This document shows, in pieces, positions 34,446 to 34,866 of a DNA stretch of 34,866 nt. A program made the position numbers and the translations under genes. Each line of letters starts with the position of its first letter. Positions within the stretch are counted from its first letter, which is position 1. The notes beneath the pieces were generated by a model. The model did not search any database. It was not told where the DNA came from and worked only from the letters and a program-made list of their open reading frames with translations. This DNA is from Mucilaginibacter sp. (GTDB lineage: Bacteria; Bacteroidota; Bacteroidia; Sphingobacteriales; Sphingobacteriaceae): assembly GCA_028288085.1 (NCBI GenBank), contig JAQBOK010000304.1, positions 1 through 34,866 on the forward strand, in the 5' to 3' direction.

Positions 34446-34866
34446 TTATGCCACATCAATTGCTTTATCCAAATACACATCCTGCAATGTGCGTAAAAGC
34501 TCAACACCATCTTTAAATGGTCGCTGAAAAGCTCTGCGGCCAACAATAAGGCCCATACCCCCTGCCCTTTTGTTGATCACCGCATTACGCACGGTATCTG
34601 CCAGGTCCTCCGCTCCTTTTGACTCGCCGCCGGAGTTGATGAGTCCTGCCCTGCCCATATAGCAATTAGCTACCTGATAGCGGCAAAGATCAATAGGATG
34701 GTTTGTGCTCAGTTCGCTATACATCAAAGGATCGCTTTTTGAAAAATTAAGCGTGGTAAAACCGCCGTTCACGTCCGGCATTTTTTGCTTGATGATATCT
34801 GCCTGTATGGTAACGCCAATGTGATTGGCCTGCGCGGTAATATCAGCCGAAGTTTCATAATTAACG
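34446..34866 (-). CDS. fbaB: Class I fructose-bisphosphate aldolase, C-terminal part (runs off the window)
   Basis: The last 139 codons of a DhnA/FbaB-type (archaeal-type) class I aldolase of glycolysis and gluconeogenesis, which splits fructose-1,6-bisphosphate using a Schiff-base lysine. The frame is open to the window edge, so the gene starts beyond 34866; an internal ATG at 34781 is not the start. Readable parts are [20 protein letters not shown], then [19 protein letters not shown] and [19 protein letters not shown], the phosphate-binding GG and GR segments near the end of the barrel. It ends [13 protein letters not shown]. The catalytic lysine lies in the missing part or close to the edge, so activity cannot be judged. 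Confidence 0.88.
   Translation of the reverse strand, partial: VNYETSADITAQANHIGVTIQADIIKQKMPDVNGGFTTLNFSKSDPLMYSELSTNHPIDLCRYQVANCYMGRAGLINSGGESKGAEDLADTVRNAVINKRAGGMGLIVGRRAFQRPFKDGVELLRTLQDVYLDKAIDVA

Noticed and set aside
1..34866. CRISPR array, insertion sequence, prophage, toxin-antitoxin or tRNA genes
   Set aside because: No regularly spaced repeats, transposase or phage motifs, or tRNA cloverleaf arms were recognised in the gaps; small RNAs cannot be excluded by eye.

Overview
The window looks like chromosome from a Bacteroidota species of the family Sphingobacteriaceae, most like Mucilaginibacter or Pedobacter. I infer this from protein resemblance, signal peptides ending in 'AQ' or 'GQ', the absence of clear Shine-Dalgarno sequences, and promoter boxes of the Bacteroidota form TAnnTTTG (-7) upstream of several genes. 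No rRNA, tRNA, CRISPR array, insertion sequence or prophage gene was recognised. It is mostly core metabolism, envelope and signalling genes, with some small lineage-specific genes, two gene fossils and a few intergenic repeats.

Layout. 1-5.0 kb: a two-gene operon of secreted M16 peptidases (one catalytic, one degenerate), then a TPR sensor histidine kinase on the minus strand. 5.2-7.0 kb (minus): glycyl-tRNA synthetase and a small lysine-rich DUF6496-type protein. 7.1-9.5 kb: a nucleoside phosphorylase, an AI-2E family membrane protein and a small membrane protein. 9.6-10.9 kb: a small zinc-ribbon-like protein and a secreted class II cyclic-nucleotide phosphodiesterase. 10.95-12.84 kb (minus): a compact alkylation-repair operon of AraC-methyltransferase (Ada without its N-terminal zinc domain), an Oxygenase-NA-type 2OG-Fe(II) dioxygenase and a stand-alone Ada zinc-domain protein. 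12.9-14.8 kb: an outer-membrane beta-barrel protein and a GNAT acetyltransferase, with remains of a PHB-depolymerase-type esterase and a VOC/glyoxalase protein in the flanking gaps. 14.8-18.7 kb: guaA, a periplasmic-binding-fold lipoprotein and an RsmB-type rRNA methyltransferase, overlapping end to end. 18.7-21.4 kb: two small uncharacterised genes, MarC and an MFS exporter. 21.5-24.9 kb: an operon of two soluble histidine kinases, one carrying an N-terminal receiver. 25.0-32.1 kb: an APC amino-acid transporter, a membrane pyrophosphatase (hppA), a second APC transporter and a PBP4-type DacB. 32.1-34.9 kb: a dispersed-repeat-like spacer, a UbiD-family decarboxylase and the 3' part of a class I fructose-bisphosphate aldolase that runs off the window.

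The most unusual unit is the split Ada operon. Its translational overlaps suggest that the methyl-acceptor/transcription factor, the oxidative demethylase-like enzyme and the detached zinc domain work together in the response to DNA alkylation. The most unusual signalling unit is the receiver-kinase plus PAS-kinase pair at 21.5-24.9 kb, whose second kinase has an atypical H-D-I-G-N phospho-acceptor box. Several genes (guaA, glyS and the small membrane protein at 9162-9467) have a -7 box so close to the start codon that their mRNAs should be leaderless or nearly so.
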